This document shows, piece after piece, positions 28,468-38,435 of a stretch of 64,000 nt of DNA; the stretch's first letter is position 1, and each line of letters opens with the position of its first letter. The stretch lies in assembly GCA_016936505.1 (NCBI GenBank), contig JAFGXS010000024.1:1-64000 (forward strand), given 5' to 3'. Source of the stretch: Bacteroidales bacterium. GTDB taxonomy: Bacteria; Bacteroidota; Bacteroidia; Bacteroidales; F082. Below the pieces are notes generated by a model, which saw only the letters and a list, made by a program, of their open reading frames with translations, searched no databases and was not told where the DNA came from. The position numbers and the translations under genes are program-made.

Positions 28468-31400
28468 CTACTGGTAAATCGGGATATCAAAAATTACTAT
28501 AGTTCCCTTAATGTTTCCGGCAAAATCTTTAATCTCTTCCACAGAGAACGTAACCGGAACTTTTTGCTTTTTACTTAATATTTCCAAACGTGTTTTTACA
28601 ATTGATAATGCAACAGATTCGTGATTTGTACCCTTGGCTTCATTAAGCTGCTTACTTGCTGTTATTCCAATCCCATTATCCTTAACAACACATCTGATCA
28701 CATTTCTTCTAAGTTGATAATCTATTGATATCTCCCCTAGGTATTGTATATTTTTAATACCATGTTCAATGGCGTTTTCTAAAAATGGTTGCAAAATCAT
28801 AGGAGGTACAGAATAGTTTTCATCAAGTAACTTCGGATCAACAATAATTCTGTAAACAAATTGCTCATTAAAACGTAATTGCTGCAACTTCATATACAAT
28901 TCTACGGTTTCAAGTTCCTCCGAAATGGAAATTGAATCCTTTCTGCTGTTTTTTAGAATCCGACGAAACAAATGGGCAAAATCAGAAAGGTACTCACCGG
29001 CTTTATGAGGTTCGCTTGAGTATATGTAACTTTGAATAGCTGATAAAGCATTAAAGAAAAAATGCGGGTTCATCTGTGCCCGAAGAAGCTTTTGGTTCAG
29101 ATCCAGATTAAAAAGTGAAAGCTTCAGATTTTTCATCCTGTTCCACCACATGAAATACAATACTAAAAATATCGCCATAAAAAACAAAACAATAAACCAC
29201 AACCTTTTCCAGAAAGGGGGAGTAATCACAATGCTACATTCAACAAGATTAGGATATTTATTACCCTGCACATCTTCAGCCCTAATATGAAAATTATATT
29301 CACCAGGTGGAACATTTGTAAATCTTGCTTCCATATCTGATGAGGAAATCTCCACCCAAGCTTTATTAAAACCCTCAAGTTTATAATAAAACCTGAACGG
29401 AATATGTTGTCCCCAAAGATTTGAACCAATTTGTATCCTAAAGAAATTTTCATTGTGCGACAACTGTATTTTATCTGTTCCCGACAAATTTGGGGTTTTC
29501 AGTTTGTCAAAAACAAGCAATGAAGACAGAAAAATCTTAGGCACATCATATCCTAACTTTATTTCTGATGGATCTATCAGAACCAAGCCATTATCGCCGC
29601 CAAACATCATCCTTCCATCATTAAGTTTTGCTGCTGAAGCATTATTTTCTTTGAAAATTAAGTGTACCGCTGGAGAATAGTTTATTATGCTTTGCTCTTT
29701 ACGATGAAACTTTAAAAGTCCAAGATCTGTCATCAGCCAAACCGATAAAGTATCTTCAGGAAACAATCCATAAATCTGAATATTCTTATATTTTGAACCC
29801 AAGTCTACAGGGTTTATACTCAGAAGATCAGAATTGCCAAAATAAAGACCCTTTGCACCAACCCATACGTTGCCTTCAACATCTGTTTCAATATCATATA
29901 TCATACTTTCTTCTATTCCACTTGGATTTAGCTCTTTTAAAAAACAGACTGATGTATCCTCTTCAGGCAAAAACAAGTGCAATCCGGCTGTGGTAGTTCC
30001 CATCCACAAATGATTATTCTTATCCTTTGCAAGAGAAGTAATCAACCTTGACTCATATGGCTTGAAGAATTTATTCTGAAAACTCTCCTGCATCGATTTT
30101 GTTTTCAGATTAAATTTAGTAAGACCATGTGCCCCCCAAAAACCCAGATAAATATCTCCTTTCTTATCGAAAACCATATCATTATACCAATCGTACTGTG
30201 TACTTTTTGGGTCGTAACTAAATAAACTAAACAATCTGTTTTTAGGATGTAACATACCAAAGCCAACTCCGGCCCAAAGACTAAGAAAAATCTTTCCGTC
30301 AGGGCTTACATGAAGATTTCTGACATGATCTGACGGTAGCCCTTTCGTATTTTTATGATTATAATGAATAAACTCTTCCTTATAAGGATCAAATCTATCC
30401 ACTCCACTTGACGTTGTACCGATCCAAACAACGCCGCTTTGATCTTTTACCATAGCACTCACTGAAGAAGATATCAGGGTTTGATCAATACCTGGTATAT
30501 GAAAATAATATTTAATCCCTTCTGAACCTTGTTTTAGAACAGAAACCCCTTTGGCCGATGAGATCCAGATCTGATGATAATCATCTTCAAAAATTTCATA
30601 AATGTAATTACCAGACAGAGACTGTTTATCTTCCTCATTTGGTTCATAAAACACCATCAACTGGTTATCGATATTGTATTTTACCAGGCCACCTGAAACT
30701 CCAAACCACAAATTACCCTGAGAATCTTCCAACATTGTCCAGGATGAGGTTTGATAAAACAAATGGAAATAACCTCTGTCTGTATCCAACACATAAATTC
30801 CGTCGGTAGAACCAATCCAGAAATTTCCTTTTTTATCGATATGATAATAGGAAACATCATTTCCTCTTTTCTTTCCCGGAACAGACTTGTAGTTACTGCT
30901 TCCAAAATATTCAAACGTGCCCGTTTTTAAATTAAGTTTATGTGGTCCGTTACCTCTGCCTCCCAGCCATAATACATCGGAGCCAACTTTATAAAGTGCA
31001 TGATAATAATAATACGGCTGATTACCCTTTGAATGTTTATAAAAGTTTTTGATTTCAAGGCTTCCTAAATCTATCTTATATAAATAACCCTGATGAGTAT
31101 CCACCCACAGAATACTGTCACCATCATTGAGCAATTTTCTAACAAAAAGGCTGTCCGATAAGTTTGAACCCGGATTGGTAACCAATACTTTTACAAATTC
31201 ATCCATTTTATAATCGTAATAACACAATCCGTTTCGTGTTCCTGCCCATAGCCTTCCGTAAGCATCATTGCAAAGTGCATAAACCATGGTAGAAGGCAGA
31301 GCACCGGGAGTCCAGTCATTAATAAAGTGCCGGATTTTATTTCCATCAAAACGATACAGTCCGTCGGTTCCGGCCAGCCATATATAACCGTATCGATCCT

Positions 31401-31599
31401 GTTCAATATCGACGATAATAGTTGAAGGATGAGCAAACTTAGGGTTAAAATCTAAGAAGCGGGCATAAACATCATTCTTTATACCCTTGATCTCAGGAAA
31501 GGTTTTTGCATCAACAGAAAAAGAAACCACCAACATCCAAAACAAAAACACCATCTTTCCTGAAAATGAAAAGGAGATATTTTGTAATTGAACTTTCAA
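28468..31599 (-). CDS. Periplasmic-propeller sensor histidine kinase (LytS-type)
   Basis: This 1043-residue kinase has a signal anchor, then about 700 residues of two-component-regulator propeller repeats (IEQDRYGYIWLAGTDGLYRFDG, YGRLWAGTRNGLCYYD, and many more). A Y_Y_Y domain follows (FRFYYKLEGFNKAWVEIS, PPGEYNFHIRAED), then one transmembrane helix (WFIVLFFMAIFLVLYFMWW). The cytoplasmic part is a His_kinase/HATPase module of the LytS class, with MNPHFFFNALSAIQSYI near residue 845 and the G box VKDNGIGI. Classical relatives in this phylum are hybrid kinases sensing glycans; this one is not hybrid and is split from its LytTR partner. Ligand unknown. Confidence 0.95.
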   Translation of the reverse strand: MKVQLQNISFSFSGKMVFLFWMLVVSFSVDAKTFPEIKGIKNDVYARFLDFNPKFAHPSTIIVDIEQDRYGYIWLAGTDGLYRFDGNKIRHFINDWTPGALPSTMVYALCNDAYGRLWAGTRNGLCYYDYKMDEFVKVLVTNPGSNLSDSLFVRKLLNDGDSILWVDTHQGYLYKIDLGSLEIKNFYKHSKGNQPYYYYHALYKVGSDVLWLGGRGNGPHKLNLKTGTFEYFGSSNYKSVPGKKRGNDVSYYHIDKKGNFWIGSTDGIYVLDTDRGYFHLFYQTSSWTMLEDSQGNLWFGVSGGLVKYNIDNQLMVFYEPNEEDKQSLSGNYIYEIFEDDYHQIWISSAKGVSVLKQGSEGIKYYFHIPGIDQTLISSSVSAMVKDQSGVVWIGTTSSGVDRFDPYKEEFIHYNHKNTKGLPSDHVRNLHVSPDGKIFLSLWAGVGFGMLHPKNRLFSLFSYDPKSTQYDWYNDMVFDKKGDIYLGFWGAHGLTKFNLKTKSMQESFQNKFFKPYESRLITSLAKDKNNHLWMGTTTAGLHLFLPEEDTSVCFLKELNPSGIEESMIYDIETDVEGNVWVGAKGLYFGNSDLLSINPVDLGSKYKNIQIYGLFPEDTLSVWLMTDLGLLKFHRKEQSIINYSPAVHLIFKENNASAAKLNDGRMMFGGDNGLVLIDPSEIKLGYDVPKIFLSSLLVFDKLKTPNLSGTDKIQLSHNENFFRIQIGSNLWGQHIPFRFYYKLEGFNKAWVEISSSDMEARFTNVPPGEYNFHIRAEDVQGNKYPNLVECSIVITPPFWKRLWFIVLFFMAIFLVLYFMWWNRMKNLKLSLFNLDLNQKLLRAQMNPHFFFNALSAIQSYIYSSEPHKAGEYLSDFAHLFRRILKNSRKDSISISEELETVELYMKLQQLRFNEQFVYRIIVDPKLLDENYSVPPMILQPFLENAIEHGIKNIQYLGEISIDYQLRRNVIRCVVKDNGIGITASKQLNEAKGTNHESVALSIVKTRLEILSKKQKVPVTFSVEEIKDFAGNIKGTIVIFDIPIYQ

Positions 31600-31719
31600 T
31601 TAGCAAATAATTTTTACTTGCTATAAATTTAAGTCTTTTTCTGAATATGAGTGTTATAATATTAAGAATATCATTGAATTGCATCAAAAAAAATAACAAA
31701 CCCTCTATTTACAAACAAG

Positions 31720-34700
31720 CTATTGTTCATCCGGAATTAATACTGCCGGAAGTTTAGCTACAGCAGCCTTTTTATTCAATTCACTAATTTGATCTGTTAG
31801 AATTGGATTCAATTTATTCAGTTGTTCATCAGTTTGTTTTGATAGTTCTTCATAAACCTCATAATCCTGTTGAGTTGGTTTATGATAAGCTGAACCTATA
31901 ACACTTGACAGATACACGAGCTTGCTGGATAATTTTACAGGATAATTCAACGGGTCTTCAGAAGCATGAGACTTTGTTTGCAAAAGAGCCTGTTCGATGG
32001 TATCCAGTTCATTTATTATCTTTTTTGTTTCTGTCTTTAAACTATCGCCTGATGTAAAGTTATTGAGCTTAGCAAGAACCTGATTCAGTTCTGATTTTGC
32101 AGAACGAATCTTTAAAATTGCTTTTCCCACTTCGTTTATCTTGTTGTAAACCTTCATCTGCAACTGGAATTGAGCCTCGAGATCAGACTGAGAGGATGTA
32201 TAACGTGGATCTTTTGTAACTACAAAAGGCACCTCTTTGCTATTATCTCCAACCTTAAGTTCCATTTGATAAGTTCCCGGCACAATTTTTGGACCTGCTA
32301 AACTCCCACCCCACAACACAGCACCGGGCACACTGGTAGCTGAAGGATATCTTAAGTTCCAAACAAAACGGTTCAAACCATGATGAACAGAAAGCACGCC
32401 TCCCTTCAACTTTTTCTTGTCGGGATTAAAGCGTTTATCATTGTGCAACACTTTACCTGTAGAAGTTTTATTACTGTAATAATTTACTATTTCATTTCCG
32501 GCCTGATCTGAAATTGAAAGTTCAATATTTTCCCCAACTGCACTCTCAGGCAAATAATAATAAATCACCAATCCATTTGGAGGATTCTCTCCCGCAGTCA
32601 TTTGAGGGCTATAATATCCATTCCCGTGTGTTAAATAAGTTGTGTCCGGTTCAAATAACCGAACATCCGCAGTGTCTGAACCAGAACTCAACTGTCTCAA
32701 AACACCCAGATTATCCAATATCCAGAATGCACGACCATGGGTAGCCAAAACCATCTCATCTGCCTGCTTCTGAATGGCTATGTCACGTACAGCAACATGC
32801 GGAAGATTTAAACGAAGTGGTTGCCAAAGTTTCCCTGAGTTAAATGAAACATAAACACCTCCCATAGTACCTGCATACAAAAGATTAGATTCGTAAGGAT
32901 CTTCCCGAATAACAAACGAAGACTCATCAACAGGTAAACCATTGGTTATTTTTATCCAATGGTTTCCAAAATCAGTGGTTTTAAAAATGTAAGGCTCAAA
33001 GTCGTCCTGACGGTAACGCCGGGCAGCCAGATATGCTGTTCCAGGGTCAAAATGAGAAGGTTCAATGATACTAATTGTGGCTTCCTGTGTTAAATCTTTT
33101 GGTGTAACATCCGTCCATGTTTTACCATTATCGGTTGATAAATGTACCAATCCATCATCTGAACCAGCCCAAAAAATACCGGCCTTTACCGGAGATTCGG
33201 CAAAAGCAAAAACTGTATTATAATATTCTACAGCTGAATTATCCTTGGTTATCGGACCACCCGAAGGCTCTTGTTTTGACAATTCATTTCTTGTTAAATC
33301 AGGACTAATTCTTTTCCAACTCATACCCTGATTTGTTGTTCTGTAAACATACTGCGATGCGGTATAAATCTGCTTCGGGTTATGAACCGATTGATAAATA
33401 GGAAAAGTCCATTGAAATCTATCCCGCAAATCTTTAGCACCGTGCCCCATAGCTAAGTCTGGCCATACATCAATAAATTGTTTCTGACCTGAAAGCCTGT
33501 TGTATCTTATCAATAGTCCGTCGTAACTACCCCCATAACTAACATTCGGATTTAATAAATCAGGAATAACAAAGCCACTCTCACCACCTGCAGAGGGCCA
33601 CCAGTCCTTATCAGTTATTGCCCAACCTGATGAACGACTCAGAATCTCAACAGTTGAATTATCCTGCTGTGCCCCAAAAATATGATATGGAAACTGATTA
33701 TCCACCGCAGCATGATAAAACTGAGCCGTAGGTTGATTGCCCTGCGTGGACCATGATTTTCCTCCATCGTAAGAAATTGATGCTCCTCCATCATTTCCGC
33801 CAATCATTATTTCAGGATGATCTGGATTAATCCACATTACATGATTATCAGCATGAGGTGTCCTCATTGGTTTGAAATGATCTCCCCCGTCATTTGATTT
33901 AAAAATACCATCAACCTGAGGCATATAGATTATATTTTTATTTTGCGGATCAACATAGATACGCCCAAAATACCATGAACGCTGCGTTAATTCGGCCTCA
34001 TTATTTCTTCTCGACCATGTTTTACCTCCGTCGTCTGAACGAAAAATGCCACCATTTTTAGCTTCAATAAACGCATAAATGCGATTAGGATCAGAGGGAG
34101 CTATTGCTACAGAAACCTTACCCCATATTCCTTCAGGTAAACCGGGTGCCTTTGAAATATCTTTCCAGGTATCACCACCATCTGCAGACCGATACAAACC
34201 GCTTCCTTTTCCCCCGCTTGACATGGTCCATGGTTTACGAAAAGCCTGCCACATACCAGCAAATAGAATACGCGAATTTGATGGGTCAATAGCAATATCA
34301 GAAGCTCCGGTTTTATCATCCACATACAGCACCTTTTTCCATGTTTTGCCCCCATCAAGGGAACGGTAAATTCCGCGCTCAGGATTATCTCCAAACACAT
34401 GTCCCAAAGCAGCAACAAAAACCACATCTGCATTATTTTTATCAACAACAATCTTGCTAATTACATGTGTCGACTGTAACCCCACATTCTGCCATGTTTG
34501 ACCGGCATCCTCAGATTTATAAACACCATCACCCGTAGCCATATTCCCACGAATAAAAGATTCACCCATTCCTGCATAAATAACATTAGGATCAGACGGA
34601 GCAACTGTTAATGCACCGACAGCTGCTGTTTTAAAATATGCATCAGATATATTTTGCCAATTGATTCCTCCGTTTGTTGTTTTCCATACCCCTCCACCTG

Positions 34701-34962
34701 CTGCTCCAAAATAAAAAGTATGCAATTGTTTCACGTTTCCGGCAACAGCTACCGATCTTCCACCTCTGAATGGCCCAATCATCCGATAATGCATTTTATT
34801 AAAGAACATCTCATAAACCGCTGCCTTTGGAGCAGTTTCTTTTTTCTCTTTTTTTCCGGCAAAAGCTGCTGTTGAAAATACAAAAGTTAATATCAGAACA
34901 CCAAATACAGGGTTCATTACTTTCTTACTAAAAGCGATTCCAAGATTAAAAATATTTTTCAT
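31720..34962 (-). CDS. Large secreted BNR/sortilin-like repeat protein
   Basis: Starting at MKNIFNLGIAF (1080 residues) gives an N-terminal export signal ending near AAFA. The body carries at least nine Asp-box repeats (SEDAGQTWQNV, SLDGGKTWKKV, SADGGDTWKDI, SDDGGKTWSRR, SNDGGDHFKP, SYDGGKSWST, STDNGKTWTDV, TTDFGNHW), enough for two beta-propellers as in VPS10/sortilin-type proteins. The last third has an Ig-like region and a helical tail. Databases often call such proteins glycosyl hydrolases, but no catalytic residues are recognisable and I assign no activity. It stands alone after the SecDF terminator. Confidence 0.85.
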   Translation of the reverse strand: MKNIFNLGIAFSKKVMNPVFGVLILTFVFSTAAFAGKKEKKETAPKAAVYEMFFNKMHYRMIGPFRGGRSVAVAGNVKQLHTFYFGAAGGGVWKTTNGGINWQNISDAYFKTAAVGALTVAPSDPNVIYAGMGESFIRGNMATGDGVYKSEDAGQTWQNVGLQSTHVISKIVVDKNNADVVFVAALGHVFGDNPERGIYRSLDGGKTWKKVLYVDDKTGASDIAIDPSNSRILFAGMWQAFRKPWTMSSGGKGSGLYRSADGGDTWKDISKAPGLPEGIWGKVSVAIAPSDPNRIYAFIEAKNGGIFRSDDGGKTWSRRNNEAELTQRSWYFGRIYVDPQNKNIIYMPQVDGIFKSNDGGDHFKPMRTPHADNHVMWINPDHPEIMIGGNDGGASISYDGGKSWSTQGNQPTAQFYHAAVDNQFPYHIFGAQQDNSTVEILSRSSGWAITDKDWWPSAGGESGFVIPDLLNPNVSYGGSYDGLLIRYNRLSGQKQFIDVWPDLAMGHGAKDLRDRFQWTFPIYQSVHNPKQIYTASQYVYRTTNQGMSWKRISPDLTRNELSKQEPSGGPITKDNSAVEYYNTVFAFAESPVKAGIFWAGSDDGLVHLSTDNGKTWTDVTPKDLTQEATISIIEPSHFDPGTAYLAARRYRQDDFEPYIFKTTDFGNHWIKITNGLPVDESSFVIREDPYESNLLYAGTMGGVYVSFNSGKLWQPLRLNLPHVAVRDIAIQKQADEMVLATHGRAFWILDNLGVLRQLSSGSDTADVRLFEPDTTYLTHGNGYYSPQMTAGENPPNGLVIYYYLPESAVGENIELSISDQAGNEIVNYYSNKTSTGKVLHNDKRFNPDKKKLKGGVLSVHHGLNRFVWNLRYPSATSVPGAVLWGGSLAGPKIVPGTYQMELKVGDNSKEVPFVVTKDPRYTSSQSDLEAQFQLQMKVYNKINEVGKAILKIRSAKSELNQVLAKLNNFTSGDSLKTETKKIINELDTIEQALLQTKSHASEDPLNYPVKLSSKLVYLSSVIGSAYHKPTQQDYEVYEELSKQTDEQLNKLNPILTDQISELNKKAAVAKLPAVLIPDEQ

Positions 34963-35081
34963 GCGGCAGAGATTAAGAAGATTTGAGAAAACTACTTTTG
35001 TTTGTAAATATAGAATTTTCCAATCATTTCTAACCAATCAGATATTTAAGTCAACTTATATTTTGAAATGAGCACAAAAAA

Positions 35082-35107
35082 AGCCCGGTTTTTGCAAAAA
35101 CCGGGCT
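35082..35107 (-). terminator. Intrinsic terminator after secDF
   Basis: AGCCCGGTTTTTGCAAAAACCGGGCT is a perfect stem of 12 pairs with a very small loop, flanked by A and T runs on both sides. It lies 19 bases beyond the secDF stop and would end that transcript. Confidence 0.9.
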
Positions 35108-35126
35108 TTTTCATATTAAAGAAAAA

Positions 35127-38100
35127 TTATTTCTTTTTATTTCTCTTAGCTTCTTTTTCTTCCAGAACAGCATCTGATTTTTTTCCACGAAGGAAATCAT
35201 AAGCAATTGGACTTGCAGTAAATACTGAAGAATAAGTACCAATCATAATACCAATTAACAGTGCAAAAACAAATCCTCTAAGAACCTCACCACCAAAGAT
35301 AAAGATCACAAGCAGTACAACAATAGTAGTACCAGAAGTATTCATAGTACGAGCCAAAGTCTGGTTCAACCCTTCATTCATGTTACGTTTCAGGGCGTGT
35401 TTGGGGAAAAGGTTCACATTCTCGCGAATACGGTCAAAAATGATCACAGTATCGTTGATAGAGTAACCAATAATAGTAAGAATAGCAGCAATAAATGATT
35501 GCCCAACCTCCATACTGAACGGAAGCCTGCCATAAAGTATCGAGAACAAACCAATTGTAATCATCGTATCATGGAACAGAGCAATCACACCTCCAACACC
35601 ATATTGCCATTTTCTAAAGCGAATAGCGATGTAAATAAAGATAATAAGCAGTGCGAAGAAAATAGCAAAGTATGCTTTTTCGCGAATATCATAAGCAATG
35701 GTAGGTCCAAATTTTTGTGAACTCAAAATACCCAAAAGCTTATGCTCACCTTCTGTGTCAGATGTAAATGACTTGAAGCTAATCGGGTTTTTATAAAATT
35801 CTTTTAATCCGCTATACAATTTATTCTGGATGATTGAATCGGCATCCGCGCGATCATCATCAATCATATATTTGGTAACAATTTTGATCTGATTGTCAGA
35901 ACCAAAAGTTGTAACAGTTGGCGACTGGCCACCAAATACAGCAGTAAGTTCTTTACGAATTGGCTCGGTTTTAACATTCTGGTCAAAACGAACGACATAA
36001 GTACGACCACCGGTGAAATCAACACCGAAGTTCAGTCCCCTTGTAAAGAGTGAAACCAACCCAAGAAGAATCAAGGTACCGGAGAATATATATGCATAAC
36101 GACGCATACTAATAAAGTCGAAATGAGTATTTGACAGTGTATTTGCCGACCAGTTGAATGAGAAAGTAATTTTCTTATTTCTTCTGATAAGGTTCTCAAA
36201 GATCAAACGTGAGATGAAAATAGCAGTAAACAATGAAGATACCAGACCGATGATCAATGTAGTAGCAAAACCCTGAATTGGACCAGTACCAAAAATATAA
36301 AGTACAACACCTGTTAACAAGGTAGTTACGTTACCGTCGATAATAGCAGAATATGCATTATTGTAACCATCTTTCAGAGCCAGCTGCAACCCTTTACCTG
36401 CACGCATCTCTTCTTTAATACGCTCGTAAATAATAACGTTCGCATCAACTGCCATACCCAGGGTCAAAACAATACCGGCAATACCAGGCAAAGTCAAAAC
36501 AGCACCCAGCGAAGCCAGAATACCAAACAGGAAGAATACGTTTACGATCAGTGCCAAACTGGCTACGAAACCAGATTTATTGTAGTAAACAATCATGTAA
36601 GCCAAAACCAGAATAAAAGCCAGAATAAAACTGTTCATTCCATCTTTTACAGCCTCTCGGCCCAATGAAGGACCAACCACAGCTTCTTCAACAATTTTAG
36701 CTGGTGCCGGAAGTTTACCAGCTTTCAAAATATTTGCAAGGTCCTTTGCTTCTTCTACAGACATGCCACCACCCGAAATAGACGAACGTCCGTTAGGAAT
36801 CTCATCATTAACATTTGGTGCAGAATAAACATAACCGTCCAAAACAATAGCAATCTGTTTTCCAACATTATCACCGGTAAGACGTTTCCATACTTTAGCT
36901 CCCTGACTGTTCATTTGCAGGTCAACAGTAACTTTACCATTCTGATCATAGTCCTGACGTGCATCTGAAATCACATCACCACCCAAAGCGGCACTACCGT
37001 CACGTGAACTGGCTTTTAATGCATATAATGCCAGCATATTCGGCATCTTTGGATCAGGTTTTACTTCCCATGCCAGTTTCAAATCTCTTGGAAAGAGATC
37101 TTTTACCTCAGCCAACATATGATTTACTCTTGCAGTATCTTTAATAGCTGCATAACCTACAGTTGCAGAATTGCCGGCAACCATACCTCCGTTATTTCCT
37201 CTATAATACTGTGGGTTCAGATAAGCATACAAAGGGTTTTGTTTGGAATAAGCAGCAAAAGATTTATCCTGTTGAGCTGTGGAATCTTTCTGAATCTGGT
37301 TAATCAGTTTATTTGCACTTGCTGAATCAGACACAGGGTTTGTAGCTTTAGCTGTTCCTGTTTTTGTAGTAGTTGTAGAAGTAGTATTATCTGTAAGATC
37401 TTCTTCTGAACGCAACCTGTTGTTTGCTTCATCAAAATACTGATGAATCTGAGAAAACTGATAGGTTTCCCAGAACTGCAATTTTGCAGTTCCCTGCAAA
37501 AGTTTTCTTACACGGGCTGGATCTTTAATACCGGGTAATTCCACCAAAATACGACCCTGTGTTGCTAATTTTTGGATATTAGGCTGAGCCACACCAAAAC
37601 GGTCAATACGGGTACGAAGAATTTGGAAAGTACGATCAACGGCACCGTTGGTTTCTTCTTCAAGAACATTCAATACCTGATCGTTGGTTGAATTAATGGT
37701 AATACCCTTGTCTTTAAATTCATACAAGAAGATTGAGGCCAACCGTGCGTTGGGATCAATATTATGAAATGCTTCTCCAAACAAAGTAACATAGTCCTTA
37801 TTGCTATGTTTTTGCATTTCGTTGGCTTCCTGGAGAGCCTTAACAAAAACAGGATTATTTTTCTGACTACCAGCCAAAGCGCGGATAATATCCTCCACTT
37901 TAACTTCGAGAACAACATTCATACCCCCTTTAAGGTCAAGTCCGAGGTTCAACTCACGGTCTTTTACCTGTTTATAGGTATATTGTGTAATCAGTAAATT
38001 ATAAACCGGTTTGTTTTCAACACTATCCAGGTAATAACTTTCACGAGCTTTGGAAAGCGAGTCAAGGTAAAAAGTTTCCAAAGCGTGGTTCCCATTTGCC

Positions 38101-38252
38101 ATATGTTTGGCTTCTGCCAGTGCTACCCCATTAGTTGCATACTCTTTTGCATCTTTTTTTACACGAGATGCAACATAAGTAAAGCTAAGCTGGTAGAGGC
38201 AAACCAATGCAAAGGCAATGGCAATGAACTTAATAGCTCCTTTGTTTTGCAT
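35127..38252 (-). CDS. secDF: Fused protein translocase subunit SecDF
   Basis: The 1041-residue protein joins SecD and SecF in one chain, the usual form in Bacteroidota. SecD motifs come first: LGLDLKGGMNVVLEV, the periplasmic P1 region, GKQIAIVLDGYVYSAPNV, and six membrane helices with VLTLGMAVDANVIIYERIKEE. The SecF half begins near FGVDFTGGRTYVVRF and ends with ILTIIGYSINDTVIIFDRIREN. The aspartates in both helix-4 motifs, needed for proton-driven late translocation, are present. A poorly conserved serine/threonine-rich insert lies at about 290-350. Confidence 0.97.
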   Translation of the reverse strand: MQNKGAIKFIAIAFALVCLYQLSFTYVASRVKKDAKEYATNGVALAEAKHMANGNHALETFYLDSLSKARESYYLDSVENKPVYNLLITQYTYKQVKDRELNLGLDLKGGMNVVLEVKVEDIIRALAGSQKNNPVFVKALQEANEMQKHSNKDYVTLFGEAFHNIDPNARLASIFLYEFKDKGITINSTNDQVLNVLEEETNGAVDRTFQILRTRIDRFGVAQPNIQKLATQGRILVELPGIKDPARVRKLLQGTAKLQFWETYQFSQIHQYFDEANNRLRSEEDLTDNTTSTTTTKTGTAKATNPVSDSASANKLINQIQKDSTAQQDKSFAAYSKQNPLYAYLNPQYYRGNNGGMVAGNSATVGYAAIKDTARVNHMLAEVKDLFPRDLKLAWEVKPDPKMPNMLALYALKASSRDGSAALGGDVISDARQDYDQNGKVTVDLQMNSQGAKVWKRLTGDNVGKQIAIVLDGYVYSAPNVNDEIPNGRSSISGGGMSVEEAKDLANILKAGKLPAPAKIVEEAVVGPSLGREAVKDGMNSFILAFILVLAYMIVYYNKSGFVASLALIVNVFFLFGILASLGAVLTLPGIAGIVLTLGMAVDANVIIYERIKEEMRAGKGLQLALKDGYNNAYSAIIDGNVTTLLTGVVLYIFGTGPIQGFATTLIIGLVSSLFTAIFISRLIFENLIRRNKKITFSFNWSANTLSNTHFDFISMRRYAYIFSGTLILLGLVSLFTRGLNFGVDFTGGRTYVVRFDQNVKTEPIRKELTAVFGGQSPTVTTFGSDNQIKIVTKYMIDDDRADADSIIQNKLYSGLKEFYKNPISFKSFTSDTEGEHKLLGILSSQKFGPTIAYDIREKAYFAIFFALLIIFIYIAIRFRKWQYGVGGVIALFHDTMITIGLFSILYGRLPFSMEVGQSFIAAILTIIGYSINDTVIIFDRIRENVNLFPKHALKRNMNEGLNQTLARTMNTSGTTIVVLLVIFIFGGEVLRGFVFALLIGIMIGTYSSVFTASPIAYDFLRGKKSDAVLEEKEAKRNKKK

Positions 38253-38295
38253 TTGTAATTAACAATTTATGTTTTAACTTTCTTTTTTGAGGGTG

Positions 38296-38327
38296 CAAAA
38301 ATAGAATAATATTTGAAATATAACAAA
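38296..38327 (-). promoter_or_regulatory. Promoter of secDF
   Basis: On the minus strand TTTG, 20 bases, then TATTTTTG followed by CACC matches the Bacteroidota -33/-7 consensus closely. The leader to the secDF ATG would be about 37 bases. Confidence 0.65.
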
Positions 38328-38435
38328 ATACTTACCTTACATAACCCTCTAATTATTTTCTTTCTAAAAAACTGATATTCTATTTTTATATACTTTGATC
38401 TTATGAAATCAACTCAAATCAAAAATCTGTCAGAT

